DNA from: Bacteroidetes bacterium 4572_112
GTDB lineage: Bacteria > Bacteroidota > Bacteroidia > Bacteroidales > UBA1556
Length of the DNA: 13,382 nt
Assembly: GCA_002254285.1 (NCBI GenBank)
Contig: NIUZ01000094.1
Coordinates: forward strand, 1-13,382
Reading direction: 5' to 3'
Made by a program: the position numbers and the translations under genes. Each line of letters starts with the position of its first letter. The stretch's first letter is position 1. Of the stretch, positions 12,035-13,382 are shown in pieces. The notes under the pieces were generated by a model. It was not told the origin of the DNA, did no database searches, and saw only the letters and a program-made list of their open reading frames with translations.

Positions 12035-13075
12035 TTAGAATGAAGCGCTTGCAGGAGCCTCACCAGTTAATGTATTAAGGAATGCCTCTATACTTTTTAC
12101 CTGATCAACAGAAAGCTCTTTATTGTTTTGAGTGATTGCCATTATTTCAATAGCTTTTCCCAAATCATTTACCGAACCATCGTGGAAATATGGGCCTGTT
12201 TTTTCAATATTGCGCAATGAAGGCACTTTGAACACAAACATATCAGCAGCAGCATTTGTTACAACATATTTTCCACTATCAATAACCGAGCTATTTGTAT
12301 GCTCCCAATAGTTAGCAAATAAACCAAATTTCATTAGCATATTTCCTCCCAATAAAGCACCGGCATGACATTGTGTACAACCTGCATCCATAAACTCTTT
12401 AAGACCTTTTTGAGCAGATTCGTCAATGGCTGTAATATCGCCAGCAATATATTTATCGAATGCCGAAGGAGTTAATAGCGTTCTTTCGAAAGCTCCAATT
12501 GCAAAAGTAAGATTCTTATAAGTAAATGGATCAGCATCATTAGGATAAGCTGCAGTAAACATTGTAACATACTCTGGCACCTGCTTCAATCTGTTTAGAA
12601 TAAACGCTTCATCAGGAATAGCCATTTCCACAGGATTAAGGATTGGACCACCTGCCTGCTCTTCAACATCAGCATTTCTGCCATCCCAAAACTGAGAAAT
12701 ATGCAATGCCGCATTAAATGTTGTTGGAGAATTTCTGTTTCCCAAACCACCATTATCACCCATTGATGTTGGTTGATTATCCACACCGTAGGTGTCAATA
12801 TTGTGGCAAGTATTACAGCTTTGAGTTTGATCTTTCGATAGTTTATTATCATAATAAAGCACCTTGCCCAAAGCAATTTTTTCTGCTGTAAGTTCATTAT
12901 CAGGATTCAAGGCCTCAGTAGGCAATACTGCAAAAAACTTGCTAGCATTATCTAGCACAGCCTTAGCATCAAAGTCAGGTGCTGATGTATCTTTTCTATC
13001 TTCAGAATTGCCACATGAGCCTATGGTAAAAGCAATCATAATAAATAAAGCGAATAGTACGTTGTTATTTTTCAT
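12035..13075 (-). CDS. Di-heme cytochrome-c peroxidase, lipoprotein
   Basis: A 346-aa bacterial di-heme cytochrome-c peroxidase (CcpA/MauG superfamily). It reduces hydrogen peroxide to water using electrons from a c-type cytochrome or other donor. The N-terminal signal ends in lipobox IGSC (C21), so it is probably a membrane-anchored periplasmic lipoprotein. The first heme site is CNTCH (C87-H91) and the second CTQCH (C233-H237). Conserved family segments are present: LGKVLYYDNKLS (69-80), QFWDGR (128-133), GPILNPVEM (143-151), FKVPSLRNI (282-290) and GPYFHDGSV (294-302). Length is normal for the family. It has a TATATTTG box 28 nt upstream. With tpx it gives the region both a periplasmic and a cytoplasmic peroxide-removing enzyme, but they are not in one operon. 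Confidence 0.95.
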   Translation of the reverse strand: MKNNNVLFALFIMIAFTIGSCGNSEDRKDTSAPDFDAKAVLDNASKFFAVLPTEALNPDNELTAEKIALGKVLYYDNKLSKDQTQSCNTCHNIDTYGVDNQPTSMGDNGGLGNRNSPTTFNAALHISQFWDGRNADVEEQAGGPILNPVEMAIPDEAFILNRLKQVPEYVTMFTAAYPNDADPFTYKNLTFAIGAFERTLLTPSAFDKYIAGDITAIDESAQKGLKEFMDAGCTQCHAGALLGGNMLMKFGLFANYWEHTNSSVIDSGKYVVTNAAADMFVFKVPSLRNIEKTGPYFHDGSVNDLGKAIEIMAITQNNKELSVDQVKSIEAFLNTLTGEAPASASF

Positions 13076-13103
13076 AGAGATAAGTTTATTAATTAATAGA
13101 AGA

Positions 13104-13111
13104 CAAATATA
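13104..13111 (-). promoter_or_regulatory. Predicted -7 box of the cytochrome peroxidase gene
   Basis: On the minus strand this reads TATATTTG, an exact TAnnTTTG match, ending 28 nt before the ATG at 13075, a spacing like that of the TonB-dependent receptor gene. No good -33 element is seen. Confidence 0.58.
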
Positions 13112-13263
13112 CGATAATTATTATGCTTATCTGCTTTGATTTTTTTAATCTCCTTAACCCTGTAGTGATATATCGTTATAAAAGGTTTTAAGTAATTATT
13201 GAATATATATAAAGAGCCTATTTTAGACATACTTAAATGCCCTATATATTGTGAGTATCAAAC

Positions 13264-13284
13264 TAATACCAAATTAATACCAAA
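13264..13284. repeat. Tandem TAATACCAAA repeat
   Basis: Two identical 10-bp units, TAATACCAAA, are separated by one T. It could be a paired half-site or simple slippage; nothing else about it is informative. Confidence 0.45.
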
Positions 13285-13347
13285 ACACGCCATATAAATC
13301 GTTTATATTTCCCTATTACTGCGTTAAAATTTATTACCATAGCTATA

Positions 13348-13368
13348 CTTCGACATGCTCAGTACAGG
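13348..13368. repeat. Probable fragment of a dispersed intergenic REP-like repeat
   Basis: CTTCGACATGCTCAGTACAG closely resembles the CTTCGACAnGCTCAGT family of short intergenic repeats that recurs in many bacterial genomes, including Bacteroidetes. Only one arm is visible because the window ends 14 bp later. The identification is from memory of that repeat motif, not from copies within this window. Confidence 0.45.
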
Positions 13369-13382
13369 CTTTTATGCAAATA

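Larger units (their letters stand above)
13112..13382. other. Non-coding right end of the window
   Basis: About 270 bp upstream of the peroxidase promoter box contains no convincing gene on either strand. It is AT-rich, with a tandem repeat of TAATACCAAA (13264-13273 and 13275-13284) and, near the edge, a sequence resembling a dispersed REP-like repeat (13348-13368). A neighbouring gene presumably begins or ends beyond the window. Confidence 0.6.

Noticed and set aside
1..13382. CRISPR arrays, tRNA or rRNA genes, insertion sequences
   Set aside because: No regularly spaced repeats, cloverleaf-like sequences, transposase frames or conserved rRNA segments were seen on either strand.

Overview
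The window is AT-rich chromosomal DNA that looks like Bacteroidota (Bacteroidetes). Four lines of evidence agree. The protein families are typical of the phylum: a LytTR protein with four membrane helices, a TonB-dependent receptor with an N-terminal carboxypeptidase-regulatory-like domain, and a lipoprotein di-heme peroxidase. Several genes are preceded by a TAnnTTTG element, the -7 box of the Bacteroidetes housekeeping sigma factor. Shine-Dalgarno sequences are mostly absent and replaced by A-rich leaders. The predicted signal peptides repeatedly place Gln at +1. I cannot assign a genus. I saw no tRNA, rRNA, CRISPR array, insertion sequence or integrase.

Layout, left to right. The 3' end of an unrecognised gene closes at 285 and is followed by a strong terminator. 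A minus-strand Fic-family AMPylase-type gene comes next, with an unusual cluster of repeats upstream of its start. A divergent plus-strand pair follows: a membrane LytTR regulator and a non-SusC TonB-dependent receptor. The receptor converges on tpx (thiol peroxidase), with a bidirectional terminator and a 16-bp perfect palindrome between them. Next, on the minus strand, a leucine-rich-repeat exported protein lies just upstream of a tiny, very basic putative lipoprotein; the two are probably co-transcribed.

pgk (phosphoglycerate kinase) starts divergently from the LRR gene. It has a long leader containing a duplicated start-codon context, a four-codon mini-ORF and a large hairpin. After the pgk terminator comes a tightly packed plus-strand trio: a YtxH-domain protein, a holin-3_6/YqjE-like membrane protein and a PhnA/YjdM zinc-ribbon protein. 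This trio runs tail to tail into a minus-strand pair of exported proteins of unknown function joined by an ATGA overlap. A di-heme cytochrome-c peroxidase lipoprotein lies upstream of that pair. The last 300 bases are non-coding and end in what looks like part of a dispersed intergenic repeat.

Most of the window is ordinary core and envelope biology: glycolysis, thiol- and heme-based peroxide removal, outer-membrane uptake and envelope stress-type membrane proteins. I found no clear new multi-gene defence or biosynthetic system. The parts least explained by known biology are the pgk leader, the repeat cluster before the fic gene, the palindromic elements before and after tpx, and two small operons of exported unknowns (LRR plus basic lipoprotein, and the 199-aa/269-aa pair).
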